Assembly: GCF_009797935.1 (NCBI RefSeq)
Contig: NZ_VOLC01000013.1
Span: forward strand, 1-64,000
Direction of reading: 5' to 3'
Length of the DNA stretch: 64,000 nucleotides
DNA from: Lunatibacter salilacus
GTDB lineage: Bacteria; Bacteroidota; Bacteroidia; Cytophagales; Cyclobacteriaceae
In this document: piece after piece, positions 1 through 7,617 of the stretch
Position numbering within the stretch: position 1 is the stretch's first letter
Layout: each line of letters begins with the position of its first letter
Made by a program: the position numbers and the translations under genes
Notes under the pieces: model-generated
Seen by the model: the letters and a program-made list of their open reading frames with translations, nothing else
Told to the model about the DNA's origin: nothing
The model's database searches: none

Positions 1-1022
1 TTGAAGTTGGCCTCAATGATGGAGTTTATCAAGTTGCGTTGCAACAGCGCATTGGTAGTCTCCTGCATAAAGGCGACCTGATTGGCCCGTAAGGAAAGGG
101 TGTACATTTGACCGTACAGACTCCTCAGGTTAACCAAATACAACAATGCGTACCAGCGATAATAATTCGCCCATGCGGGATTAAACCGGGCAATACTGTT
201 GGCAGCCGCCAACAAGAGATTTCCATATTGGATTCCGAATTGCAACCGGCTCTGATAAATGGTAAACGCCGCCGCGTTTCTCGTTACCAGCCGCTGCTGC
301 GCAGCCGTCAACCTGTTTTGATAATTCGTTTCGGTAGTTGCCAGCAGGGCGGTGCGGGACGCTTCCAGGCGGTCAACCGCCCGGTTGAAAGCATCCCTTG
401 CCTCATCCGCACAGGGCCCCACTAGCGTGGCGGTGCGCAGATTCTCCAACATCATGTTTTTTTCCAGGTCCGTACTGAAATCCTTGCGGCCTTCAGGATC
501 TTCTTCCGTCAATCCCGGAGGGATAGTGATGGTAGGAAACAAAAATCCTATATCGCTGCTGCCGAGGGCATCCTGTACCAACGCCAACAGGCCGGGGTCA
601 AGTTCGGCACCTTCCTCAAACATCGCCATGATATCCGCTTCCGAAAGCTCCTCCGCAAGTTCCTTTAATTCTTCCGAAACGCCGTCCGGCTGCTCCTCGA
701 CAAATTCTGAAATCTGTTCCAAGAGGTTGACACTAAAGGCATCCACATCCGCTTCGCTCTCGGCAGCTGCCAGATCATCCAAGAATGCCTCTGCCTCAGC
801 AGATTCATCAATTTCAGGATACTCCGGCTCTAAAATTACCGGATCATCATCATCCACCGCGGGCAATTCCCCAATACCGTCAAATTCCTCATTGACAAAC
901 TGGTAAGGTTGGATGTACTCGAGCTCCTGCGTGGCACAACGCACAAAGGTCAATACCAGAAAGGATAAAAAAGAAATCCTAAGAAGGCTTTTTAGCCGGT
1001 TTGCTGTTTTGTTATAATTCAT
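1..1022 (-). CDS. Putative secreted or lipoprotein, partial (C-terminus outside window)
   Basis: An open frame runs from an ATG at 1022 down to the window edge (340 codons) with no stop, so the 3' end is missing. The N-terminus has a basic stretch and a hydrophobic segment (about residues 11-28) ending in a Cys at 29. The residue before the Cys is Arg, so the lipobox is poor and lipidation is uncertain. Residues about 40-130 are very rich in Asp and Glu and look disordered. The visible C-terminal half is Ala/Leu/Asn-rich, probably helical, with many Tyr and Arg. I recognise no family. Surface or periplasmic location is inferred from the signal-like start. Confidence 0.6.
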   Translation of the reverse strand, partial: MNYNKTANRLKSLLRISFLSFLVLTFVRCATQELEYIQPYQFVNEEFDGIGELPAVDDDDPVILEPEYPEIDESAEAEAFLDDLAAAESEADVDAFSVNLLEQISEFVEEQPDGVSEELKELAEELSEADIMAMFEEGAELDPGLLALVQDALGSSDIGFLFPTITIPPGLTEEDPEGRKDFSTDLEKNMMLENLRTATLVGPCADEARDAFNRAVDRLEASRTALLATTETNYQNRLTAAQQRLVTRNAAAFTIYQSRLQFGIQYGNLLLAAANSIARFNPAWANYYRWYALLYLVNLRSLYGQMYTLSLRANQVAFMQETTNALLQRNLINSIIEANF

Positions 1023-1784
1023 TAGTTTAAAATTTACGCATAGTAGTTAAAAAGATGTATGTTGATAAAATATTTATCATTTAAATAAGATCGTTGTTAC
1101 AAAGAATCAGGCATAAAACTAACGATAAAATGACCAATAAAAAATTTATTCCTGAATTTCAGAAGATATCTAATGTATAATACCGAAAATATCAATATAA
1201 TAGATTTTTAAATATATATAAACTGCATTTTTATAAATGCGTATTTTATTAATAAATTTTTTATTCCTGGATAAATTGCGTATACATATTAGTTATTCTC
1301 AGTCGATCATTACGGTCTTTTATTTATGCGATTAAATTATCCGTATATTTCTTGTCTAAATTAAAACTGTTTTATTACAATTAGAAATTATAAATTGCAT
1401 ATCCTTGTGGTAAATCCCTCACTTGCAATTTTTGATTGGTCTCGGACAAAGATAGCGTATTAACTATATCAAAGACTTAGTGTTGCTGGACGCCGGAGAA
1501 GTGTGGAAAAACGCCAAAATTGCAAGACAATTGAAAAATCACCCAACAAACCCGTACAAATTTTCATAAGAGTCAATCCCTTTGACTTTTATGTGGTAAA
1601 CGTCTCAGCGAGTTAGCTTGGGTGGCCTACCACAACCATGCGTAGTTTTCGGTAGATGGAAAAGGTGCACGTAAAATGTGCTGGATAGCAACTGCCACCT
1701 TTTTAAAAAATTAAAAAGGGTGGATGCATGATTTACTGCATTCCACCCCCATTAAGTAATTATATTCAACTGTACATTAGGTAA
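1023..1784. other. Long AT-rich intergenic region
   Basis: About 760 bases lie between the start of the partial gene at 1022 and the 3' end of the small peptide gene. The part from 1030 to 1430 is strongly AT-rich and would suit promoter DNA for the minus-strand gene. I see no convincing coding frame. The only structured element is the terminator near 1700-1748. Confidence 0.5.
1700..1748 (-). terminator. Rho-independent terminator of the 39-residue peptide gene
   Basis: Read on the minus strand, GGGTGGAATGCA pairs with TGCATCCACCC across a short AT-rich loop (hairpin about 1718-1748, one bulged base). A T-rich tract follows (1701-1717 as A on the plus strand). It lies 37 bases past the stop of the small gene. 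Confidence 0.75.
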
Positions 1785-1904
1785 TTAACTGCACTGCCCG
1801 AGCAGGGCATAGATAATTACAAATACGACGATAGTCCCTAGACACCCTCCGCCCAACTTGCTGGCTCCATAACCTGCGATTAATCCTTTGAAAATATTGT
1901 TCAT
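1785..1904 (-). CDS. Small glycine-rich membrane peptide, 39 residues
   Basis: ATG at 1904, stop at 1785. The product has a basic start, then a glycine cluster with Cys (K-L-G-G-G-C), then one hydrophobic helix (about residues 22-35) and a C-terminal Q-C-S. It resembles tiny one-helix peptides I recall from other Bacteroidota, but I cannot name a family. The gene stands alone with more than 250 bases on each side, and a good terminator follows it, which supports a real short transcript. Function unknown; inner-membrane location is inferred. Confidence 0.6.
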   Translation of the reverse strand: MNNIFKGLIAGYGASKLGGGCLGTIVVFVIIYALLGQCS

Positions 1905-1959
1905 GATGATAGTTTGATGAATGAGTGTTTATTAAAATTTCTTATGCACAGAATAGTTT

Positions 1960-2190
1960 CATACATCATGCCAACCGCAACATATTCGGAACTACGCCCT
2001 AATCCCGACAGGCAAAAAGCTAGTAACAAACGACTTACGCCCTAATTCCCCATAGGGACACCGCTTTTTATTGGTTAGGTGAGCAGTTCTTGCCCCATAT
2101 CAGGGAAAGAATTTCTGAAAAATCAATGATACTAGGGTAAGGTGCGGAATGGTTAATGGTTGATGTTTAATGGTTAAATCAAAGCCAAAG
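1960..2190. repeat. Short dispersed-type repeats (ACGCCCTAATTCC; TTAATGGTT)
   Basis: Two copies of a word close to TACGCCCTAATCCC lie at about 1992-2010 and 2038-2052. The second is followed by a small inverted repeat (CCCTA / TAGGG). Further on, at about 2146-2176, the words TTAATGGTT and TTTAATGGTT repeat with small changes. No coding frame is seen. They look like intergenic debris repeats, not regulatory sites. Confidence 0.35.
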
Positions 2191-2203
2191 TCAAACTAAT
2201 CAC

Positions 2204-3145
2204 TCATAATTTACCTATATGAAACAGCGCGTCGCCCGCATTGATCACGGGCAGATTATTTAGTCCGACCACATAGCCGTCGGCCACGCTTTTAACAGGA
2301 ACCTTTACCTGACCGTAAGGATCGGATATCTTGGCTAGCATTTGCCCTTTACGCACCGATTCGCCTATAGTAACGGTAGGAGTAAATATACCGGACACCC
2401 GCGCCCGAAGCCAAGAGCTTTCTTCCAGTTTCAGGGACACCTGCTGCTGCTCATCCCCCTCCCCGATCATTCCTAGGTATTTTAGCAGCCTTTTGGTGCC
2501 GGCTATAGCTTCATCGATAACTACATTATCCAGGCGCATGGACTCCCCACCCTCATAAACCAAAATATTTTTGTTGGATTTAAACGCTTCCTTTCGAAAG
2601 GATCGGTCAATATGGGGAGAGTTGATGATGAAAGGAGCACCAAAGGCTGATGCCAACTCCAACCCCTTGGTGTCTTTGAAGTCCACCCGGATCTGGGGAT
2701 AGTTGGTAAGCATACGGCCTCCGGTATGGAAATCCACGCCATAATCTATCTGAGGTATAATCTGCTGGGTAAGAATATGGGCAATCTGGGAAGCGAGAGA
2801 TCCCTTGCTGCTTCCGGGAAAACTTCTGTTGAGGTCCCTTCCATCCGGAAATGTGCGGGTATTGCTGAGGAAACCATATACATTTACCAAAGGGATGTAA
2901 ATTAGCGTACCCCGAATTGGGGTAAAAAGATTTTCCTCCAGCATCCGTTTTACCGTGACGATGCCGTTGATCTCATCGCCGTGTACCCCACCGCTGATCA
3001 GGACGCAGGGGCCGTCTTCTTTTGCCCGTCGGATAAATACCGGTAAATCGATCAGGGTATGGGTCGGCAGCCGGGCTATGGCTATCTCAATATTCAGGGA
3101 TTGTCCCGGCCTGACCCGTATTCCGTTGATAATTATTTCTTTCAT
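2204..3145 (-). CDS. Succinylglutamate desuccinylase/aspartoacylase family zinc hydrolase
   Basis: 313 residues, ATG at 3145. The zinc site of the M14-like AstE/AspA fold is visible: G-G-V-H-G-D-E near residue 55 gives the His and Glu ligands, and D-F-H-T-G-G near 140 gives the second His. D-G-R-D-L-N-R near 103 is the usual Arg substrate-binding segment. The C-terminal 90 residues look like the beta-barrel 'lid' domain of this family. Such enzymes hydrolyse N-acyl amino acids, but the substrate cannot be read from sequence and no arginine-catabolism genes lie nearby. It is transcribed away from murB across a 100-base gap that likely holds both promoters. Confidence 0.85.
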   Translation of the reverse strand: MKEIIINGIRVRPGQSLNIEIAIARLPTHTLIDLPVFIRRAKEDGPCVLISGGVHGDEINGIVTVKRMLEENLFTPIRGTLIYIPLVNVYGFLSNTRTFPDGRDLNRSFPGSSKGSLASQIAHILTQQIIPQIDYGVDFHTGGRMLTNYPQIRVDFKDTKGLELASAFGAPFIINSPHIDRSFRKEAFKSNKNILVYEGGESMRLDNVVIDEAIAGTKRLLKYLGMIGEGDEQQQVSLKLEESSWLRARVSGIFTPTVTIGESVRKGQMLAKISDPYGQVKVPVKSVADGYVVGLNNLPVINAGDALFHIGKL

Positions 3146-3247
3146 CCCCTATAGTTGAGGTGTAAAGGTAAGGCAGGCAACACCAATGCGGCAAGAATTA
3201 ACAGACAATCTTTCTAATTGACCAAATTCTTCCTTATTTCGCATATC

Positions 3248-4261
3248 ATGCAGATAGAAACCAACAAATCACTTCGGCAATTTAACACTTTTGGACTGGA
3301 CCATCAGGCAGCTTTTTTCACCGAAGTTGCTGATGAAAAAGAATTAATGGAGGCACTCCAAGCCGCCCGTAAAGCGGAAGTTCCGGCATTTATCCTCGGA
3401 GGCGGAAGCAACATTCTTCTCACCAGAGACCTCCCCTATTTTGTAATCAAAATAAACATTAAAGGAATCAATATTGTCCGGGAAGACAGCAGGCATGTTT
3501 GGGTGAAAGTAGGGGCTGGCGAGATTTGGCATGAATTCGTTGGTCACGCGATCAGACATGGGTGGGGTGGGGTGGAAAATCTTTCGCTAATTCCCGGAAC
3601 AGTCGGTGCCTCCCCCATGCAAAATATCGGTGCTTATGGCGTTGAGATCAAGGATGTGTTTGATCACTTGGAGGCTGTAGTGAGGGAAGACGGCAACCTG
3701 GTTACTTTTTCAGGCGAAGACTGCGGGTTTGGTTACCGTGACAGTATATTTAAACAAAAAAGCAAAGATAAATACGTTATTACCCGGGTGGTTTTTCGGT
3801 TGGACAAATTTCCGGTTCTTAACACGACCTATGGAGATGTTGAATTCACCATGCATGAACTAGGATTTCCTGAACCAAGCATTGAGGCGGTCAGTGAAGC
3901 AATCATCCATATCCGCAGCAAAAAGCTGCCAGATCCAACGGTATTGGGTAATGCGGGAAGTTTTTTCAAAAACCCGGTTATTTCGCCGGAAAAATTCCAT
4001 CAGCTAAAGGCTATCTATCCACAATTACCCGGCTTCGATACCCCGGAAGGGATAAAAGTTCCCGCAGCCTGGCTAATCGAACAGAGTGGGTGGAAAGGCA
4101 AGCGTTGGGGAACCATTGGGGTCCATGCGCAACAACCCCTAGTCTTGGTAAATTACGGTGGTGGAAAGGGTGAAGACCTGCTTTTGTTAAGCAAAACCAT
4201 CGCCAAGGACGTATTTGAGAAATTTGGCGTTAAGCTACAGACGGAAGTAAACCTTGTCTAG
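3248..4261 (+). CDS. murB: UDP-N-acetylmuramate dehydrogenase
   Basis: Reduces UDP-GlcNAc-enolpyruvate to UDP-MurNAc with NADPH and FAD in cytoplasmic peptidoglycan precursor synthesis. I take the ATG at 3248 (337 residues). The frame extends 30 bases further to a TTG at 3218, but M-Q-I-E-T-N fits the family start. Visible marks of the long (type I) form are N-T-F-G-L-D at the start, the FAD loop G-G-G-S-N-I-L-L, I-P-G-T-V-G-A-S-P, Y-R-D-S-I-F-K, the proton-donor Ser in G-S-F-F-K-N-P, and the catalytic Glu in the last residues (T-E-V-N-L-V). Length matches E. coli MurB. It appears to be a single-gene unit. Confidence 0.96.
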   Translation: MQIETNKSLRQFNTFGLDHQAAFFTEVADEKELMEALQAARKAEVPAFILGGGSNILLTRDLPYFVIKINIKGINIVREDSRHVWVKVGAGEIWHEFVGHAIRHGWGGVENLSLIPGTVGASPMQNIGAYGVEIKDVFDHLEAVVREDGNLVTFSGEDCGFGYRDSIFKQKSKDKYVITRVVFRLDKFPVLNTTYGDVEFTMHELGFPEPSIEAVSEAIIHIRSKKLPDPTVLGNAGSFFKNPVISPEKFHQLKAIYPQLPGFDTPEGIKVPAAWLIEQSGWKGKRWGTIGVHAQQPLVLVNYGGGKGEDLLLLSKTIAKDVFEKFGVKLQTEVNLV

Positions 4262-4639
4262 GGGCATATACTGAGAGACTTAAGAAAGGAGTCCATCAAC
4301 TTATCAACTTACCTTGAGACTAAGGGGCGCATGAACCAAGAGACTTATGACTTCAGAACGGAAAGACTTAGGGACAGGATTGAAATCATAAGTCATAAAT
4401 CATAGATCAAAAATACCCGCTACGCTTCGATTTCAACCTATTTAATATCTAATATCAATAAGTATCCAATATCTACAAATATCTATTTTTCTCTCCCAAA
4501 AACCGCTCCGATTTCCTAGATCTCCACTTCGATTCCCAAGATATTTCAACATATTTCTCCAAAGGCATATTTCCATAAATTTCTAATATCCACCAATCTC
4601 CAATATCTACATATATCAATTTTCCAATATCAATTAAAT
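4262..4639. repeat. Convergent gap with degenerate phrase repeats (TCCAATATCTA; GAGACTTA)
   Basis: The gap lies between the 3' ends of murB and the dCMP deaminase gene. The first part (about 4270-4415) repeats words such as CTTATCAACTTA, GAGACTTA and CATAAATCATAGAT. The second part (about 4437-4637) repeats CCAATATCTA, TCTAATATC and ATATTTC at irregular spacing, mostly AT and C on this strand. No gene or hairpin terminator is evident. A copy of the first family recurs at 30520-30600. Confidence 0.5.
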
Positions 4640-5122
4640 TCAAATCAACGGATCCTCGACCTCAATTTTCTTGGGGTACAGGAGTACCTCCACACCAAAT
4701 TTTTTAAGAAATTCGATCCCCTCGTCCAGGGGCAATCCCTTGTATGCTGCGTAAGAATACAAGAAAATAACCTTTTCGATTCCCATTGAATATATAATGC
4801 GCGCGCAGGCGAGACAGGGTGCCAATGTCACAAATAGGGTGGAACCTTCTACAGTTGCCTTATTTTTTACGGCATATAAAATGGCATTTTGTTCGGCATG
4901 CAGTGCTAGGGAACAACTGCCCTTGCTGTCACGGCTACACCCGGTTTCCGGAAACTCCTCATCACAGTTGTGGGTGCCGGAAGGTGGGCCATTGTAACCG
5001 ATAGAGATTATTCGGGTATCTTTGACGAGCACCGCGCCAACATGCTTTTTGATACAATGGGACCTTTTTGCAAGGTTAACGGCCAATTCCATAAAAATAT
5101 CATCAAAATCCGGTTTGACCAT
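4640..5122 (-). CDS. Deoxycytidylate (dCMP) deaminase
   Basis: Deaminates dCMP to dUMP for thymidylate synthesis. 160 residues. The cytidine/deoxycytidylate deaminase zinc site is plain: H-A-E-Q-N-A-I (zinc His and catalytic Glu) and P-C-L-A-C-A (two zinc Cys). The insert with S-I-G-Y-N-G-P-P-S-G and C-D-E-E is the substrate and second-metal region typical of dCMP deaminases (ComEB-like). It is convergent with murB. The start is ATG at 5122. Confidence 0.92.
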   Translation of the reverse strand: MVKPDFDDIFMELAVNLAKRSHCIKKHVGAVLVKDTRIISIGYNGPPSGTHNCDEEFPETGCSRDSKGSCSLALHAEQNAILYAVKNKATVEGSTLFVTLAPCLACARIIYSMGIEKVIFLYSYAAYKGLPLDEGIEFLKKFGVEVLLYPKKIEVEDPLI

Positions 5123-5407
5123 CTAAGAAAGCTTTATGTTCACGTTCACTACCTGTTATCGATTAGTATAAAATTCACGAAAGTTACGAAAAAGGATGAA
5201 AGAAAAGGAACGCCTCTAAAAAGTAGGGTAATGAAAGCAAGTTCAGTGCACTTATTTTAGATACTGAAATTCAGGAATATTGGCGTATAATTTGTTTTTA
5301 TCTAAAAATATAATAAAAAAAAATTCGGAAATGAATAGTTAATTCAAAGATATGAATTAATTTTGTATAATATTTAATGCTTTTCAAAATAATGTTTTTG
5401 TACTTCA

Positions 5408-5782
5408 ATGATTAAAATTGTCCTAATTGATGATGATCCAATAAGCACTTTCGTGACAGAAAAGCTTATCCATAAAAACATTAAAATCCCCTGCCAAATT
5501 TTCACTTTTGACAATGCCCTTGATGCGTTGAAAAACATATACACAATAGAGCCCAACTACCTTTTCTTGGATTTGAATATGCCCGAAATGACCGGATGGG
5601 ATTTTTTGGAGGAATTTGAACCCCATTATAAGAATCCCGAAATCTATATCCTCAGCAGTTCGGTGGATGAGCGGGATATCAGTAAGGCGAGTGAATATCA
5701 GCAGGTGAAGAAATACTTATCCAAACCCCTAATCAAGCAATACATCAAGCTGATTTTTGGAAACAGCGAAAGACCCGACTGA
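5408..5782 (+). CDS. Single-domain response regulator (CheY-like receiver)
   Basis: 124 residues, only a receiver domain. The acidic pocket is D-D-D at residues 9-11. The phospho-acceptor Asp sits in L-F-L-D-L-N-M-P (about residue 57), the Ser/Thr switch in L-S-S-S, and the conserved Lys in L-S-K-P-L near 107. There is no output domain, so it likely acts by docking to a partner or in a phosphorelay. No kinase is adjacent; the nearest is the hybrid kinase at 19763. The upstream 130 bases are AT-rich and include TAATTTTG at 5358-5365, a possible -7 element without a clear -33 partner. Confidence 0.9.
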   Translation: MIKIVLIDDDPISTFVTEKLIHKNIKIPCQIFTFDNALDALKNIYTIEPNYLFLDLNMPEMTGWDFLEEFEPHYKNPEIYILSSSVDERDISKASEYQQVKKYLSKPLIKQYIKLIFGNSERPD

Positions 5783-5855
5783 TTTTTTTCACTTTCTTAT
5801 ACAGTTTGGTAAAACTACTTTCTTTAAGTTCTGTTATATAAAGAAACGTTTTACG

Positions 5856-6341
5856 ATGGCAACTCCTACACCTGAACTGATCTTGGGAATCAGAAAGACA
5901 ATCCAGAAACTTAAAAACGGCGCGCCTTACCAATGGGGGCATATGGGGGCCTGCAATTGCGGAAATTTAGCTCAGGAACTTACGAAGCTATCCAAAGGAG
6001 AAATTCATGCCTATGCCATGCAGCGTCACGGAGACTGGAACGAGCAATTGGTCGACTACTGCCCCACAAGTGGATACCCCATGGACTTGATGGTGGGGAA
6101 GATGCTCGAGACCGGACTGACACTGGATGACCTTATGCATTTGGAAAAATTATCGGACCCGGAAATCCTATTTCACTTACCTTTAGATAAGAGGCTAAAT
6201 TTATCGAAAAACAGCAAAGCCGATGTGATCCTATACCTGGAAACCTGGGTAAAAAATTTGGAAGAAAAATGGCTTGAAGCGCATAATTCGGAAGTTTCGC
6301 TAGACACTGAAAAAATAAATCACTTTACTCTATTGGGTTAA
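5856..6341 (+). CDS. Conserved hypothetical protein with Cys pair
   Basis: 161 residues from the ATG at 5856. The frame is open further upstream to a start at 5757, but that would overlap the receiver gene. The protein is soluble with no signal peptide. Near residue 30 it has W-G-H-M-G-A-C-N-C-G-N-L, a C-x-C that could bind metal. Further on are conserved-looking R-H-G-D-W and D-Y-C-P-T-S-G. The rest is helical. I know this pattern only as an uncharacterised Bacteroidota protein. It sits 73 bases after the receiver gene, possibly co-transcribed. Confidence 0.75.
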   Translation: MATPTPELILGIRKTIQKLKNGAPYQWGHMGACNCGNLAQELTKLSKGEIHAYAMQRHGDWNEQLVDYCPTSGYPMDLMVGKMLETGLTLDDLMHLEKLSDPEILFHLPLDKRLNLSKNSKADVILYLETWVKNLEEKWLEAHNSEVSLDTEKINHFTLLG

Positions 6342-6405
6342 TTGGTAATTTTTATTAATTAGCAGCCATAATATTTAAAACCTGCGCTAATTAAACCAAA
6401 AGAAA

Positions 6406-6621
6406 ATGATTGACGATTTGGAAGATGACTTCGATAATCTTGAAGAAGAAGAAGATGAATTCGCCGATGAGTTCGGGGATGAGGTTTTTGATGAAGATGA
6501 GGATCATGGTCTGGAAGACGATATCTTTACAGATATCGAAGACGATGACGACTTTGACGACCTAGACGATGATTTTGACGACTTGGAAGACGTGGAGGAG
6601 GACGATGAATTTGAAGATTAA
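6406..6621 (+). CDS. Extremely acidic small protein, 71 residues
   Basis: ATG at 6406, stop at 6621. By my count 46 of 71 residues are Asp or Glu and there is no Lys or Arg; the remainder are mostly Phe, Leu, Ile and Val spaced every few residues. This resembles disordered acidic tails that mimic nucleic acid or bind basic proteins or cations, but no family can be named. A strong terminator follows at 6692. The codon mix (GAT/GAC, GAA/GAG both used) argues against a simple DNA microsatellite. Confidence 0.75.
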   Translation: MIDDLEDDFDNLEEEEDEFADEFGDEVFDEDEDHGLEDDIFTDIEDDDDFDDLDDDFDDLEDVEEDDEFED

Positions 6622-6691
6622 ATTTACCCGCAAAGGCAGTGGCTCCTGTCAATTTGCCATTTATTAATCAAACTTCGTAATACAAAATAAG

Positions 6692-6719
6692 TGGGAACGG
6701 GGCTCCGTTCCCGCTTTTT
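6692..6719 (+). terminator. Rho-independent terminator after the acidic protein gene
   Basis: GGGAACGG (6693-6700), loop GGCT, CCGTTCCC (6705-6712), then GC and five T. The stem is perfect with high GC, 70 bases past the stop. Confidence 0.9.
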
Positions 6720-6796
6720 ATGTGTATCGGTTTGTTATCTTCCCATCCTGTAGTAACTTGCGGAAAATTTGAAAAGAAATCTAAAAATCTAAAAAT

Positions 6797-6943
6797 ATGC
6801 TATTAGAAATATTTAGTGCTCCCATCGCATCCGGTGCCCAGCTGTTCTGGTTAATTGTTTCTATCCTAGTAGGATTAGGTGCTGGAATATCAGCAATTGA
6901 TTTTAGAAGTACTGTGTTCAAAAAATCAGGTAAAGAGGAGTAG
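6797..6943 (+). CDS. Small one-helix membrane protein, 48 residues
   Basis: ATG at 6797, TAG at 6941-6943. A hydrophobic helix covers about residues 14-32, followed by a charged tail ending K-K-S-G-K-E-E. It sits between two terminators (6692 and 6968), so it is likely its own transcript. I know no family. The N-out or N-in orientation cannot be fixed, though the Lys-rich C-terminus suggests a cytoplasmic tail. Confidence 0.55.
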   Translation: MLLEIFSAPIASGAQLFWLIVSILVGLGAGISAIDFRSTVFKKSGKEE

Positions 6944-6967
6944 GTTACGCCTATGATTTAGTTGAAA

Positions 6968-6999
6968 AGGGAATCCTGAATGTAGGGTTCCCTTTTTTT
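6968..6999 (+). terminator. Rho-independent terminator after the 48-residue protein gene
   Basis: AGGGAATCC (6968-6976) pairs with GGGTTCCCT (6985-6993) through one G-T pair, followed by seven T. It begins 25 bases after the stop codon. Confidence 0.85.
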
Positions 7000-7039
7000 G
7001 AAAACGGGTTAAGTTTGCAACTAAGATTTTTTTATGTGA

Positions 7040-7612
7040 TCTCTTACCTTGTGTTTTTTTAAGAGAACCACTGAGGACACAAAGATTTCACGGAGGGCAC
7101 GAAGTTTTTTTTGAAAAAGCTTGGACCTTAGTGGTCCTTTTTAAACTTAAGCCAGATAGATGGCAATTTCTAAATAATGCTACGTTATTTGAGTTTAAAT
7201 TTATTCTGTTAAAAGCAATCCGAAAAAGTCAAATGTGGACGTAGGGGATACCACACCAAATATAGTTTTACAGTTGCTTTGTGGCCTTCTTTTAATGAAG
7301 CTAATGCACCCTGAAAGATTTCAATTTGTTGTTTCTCTAATAAAATCGATACTTCGAAAAACACTATATTGCTTCGACGACTTTTAAACCAACTTTGTGG
7401 TTTTTGTGCCTCCTTTGTGGTCTTTTTTCAAGGGGACCACTGGAGCTGGAAAAATTTTATCCCAGGTCCTCGTTCGTTGGTTCTCTTTTTCGTTTATGTC
7501 CTAAAAGCAACACCACAGAAAACGCAATGTTAATTCAAAGGTTTTAAAACACCTTTGTGGTCTTTGTGCCTCCTTTGAGTCCTTCGAGGTCATCTTTTGA
7601 CGCCCTCCGACC
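7040..7612. repeat. Convergent gap with CTTTGTGCC / CCACTGAGG phrase repeats, block 1
   Basis: Non-coding gap between the 48-residue gene and the 3' end of the peptide transporter gene. It carries three clusters of degenerate short words: about 7062-7110 (GAACCACTGAGGACACAAAG, then CACGGAGGGCACGAAG), 7385-7440 (CTTTGTGGTTTTTGTGCC and CCTTTGTGGTC on the other orientation) and 7545-7600 (CTTTGTGGTCTTTGTGCC). Copies in both orientations could pair into long imperfect hairpins. The same words recur at 9806-10065 and 18203-18690. Confidence 0.7.
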
Positions 7613-7617
7613 CCTTT

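Noticed and set aside
352-906. Ser-rich plus-strand frame of 184 codons over the first gene
   Set aside because: It is the antisense shadow of the acidic minus-strand gene; Asp/Glu codons read backwards give Ser. The minus frame has a signal-like start and no stop to the edge.
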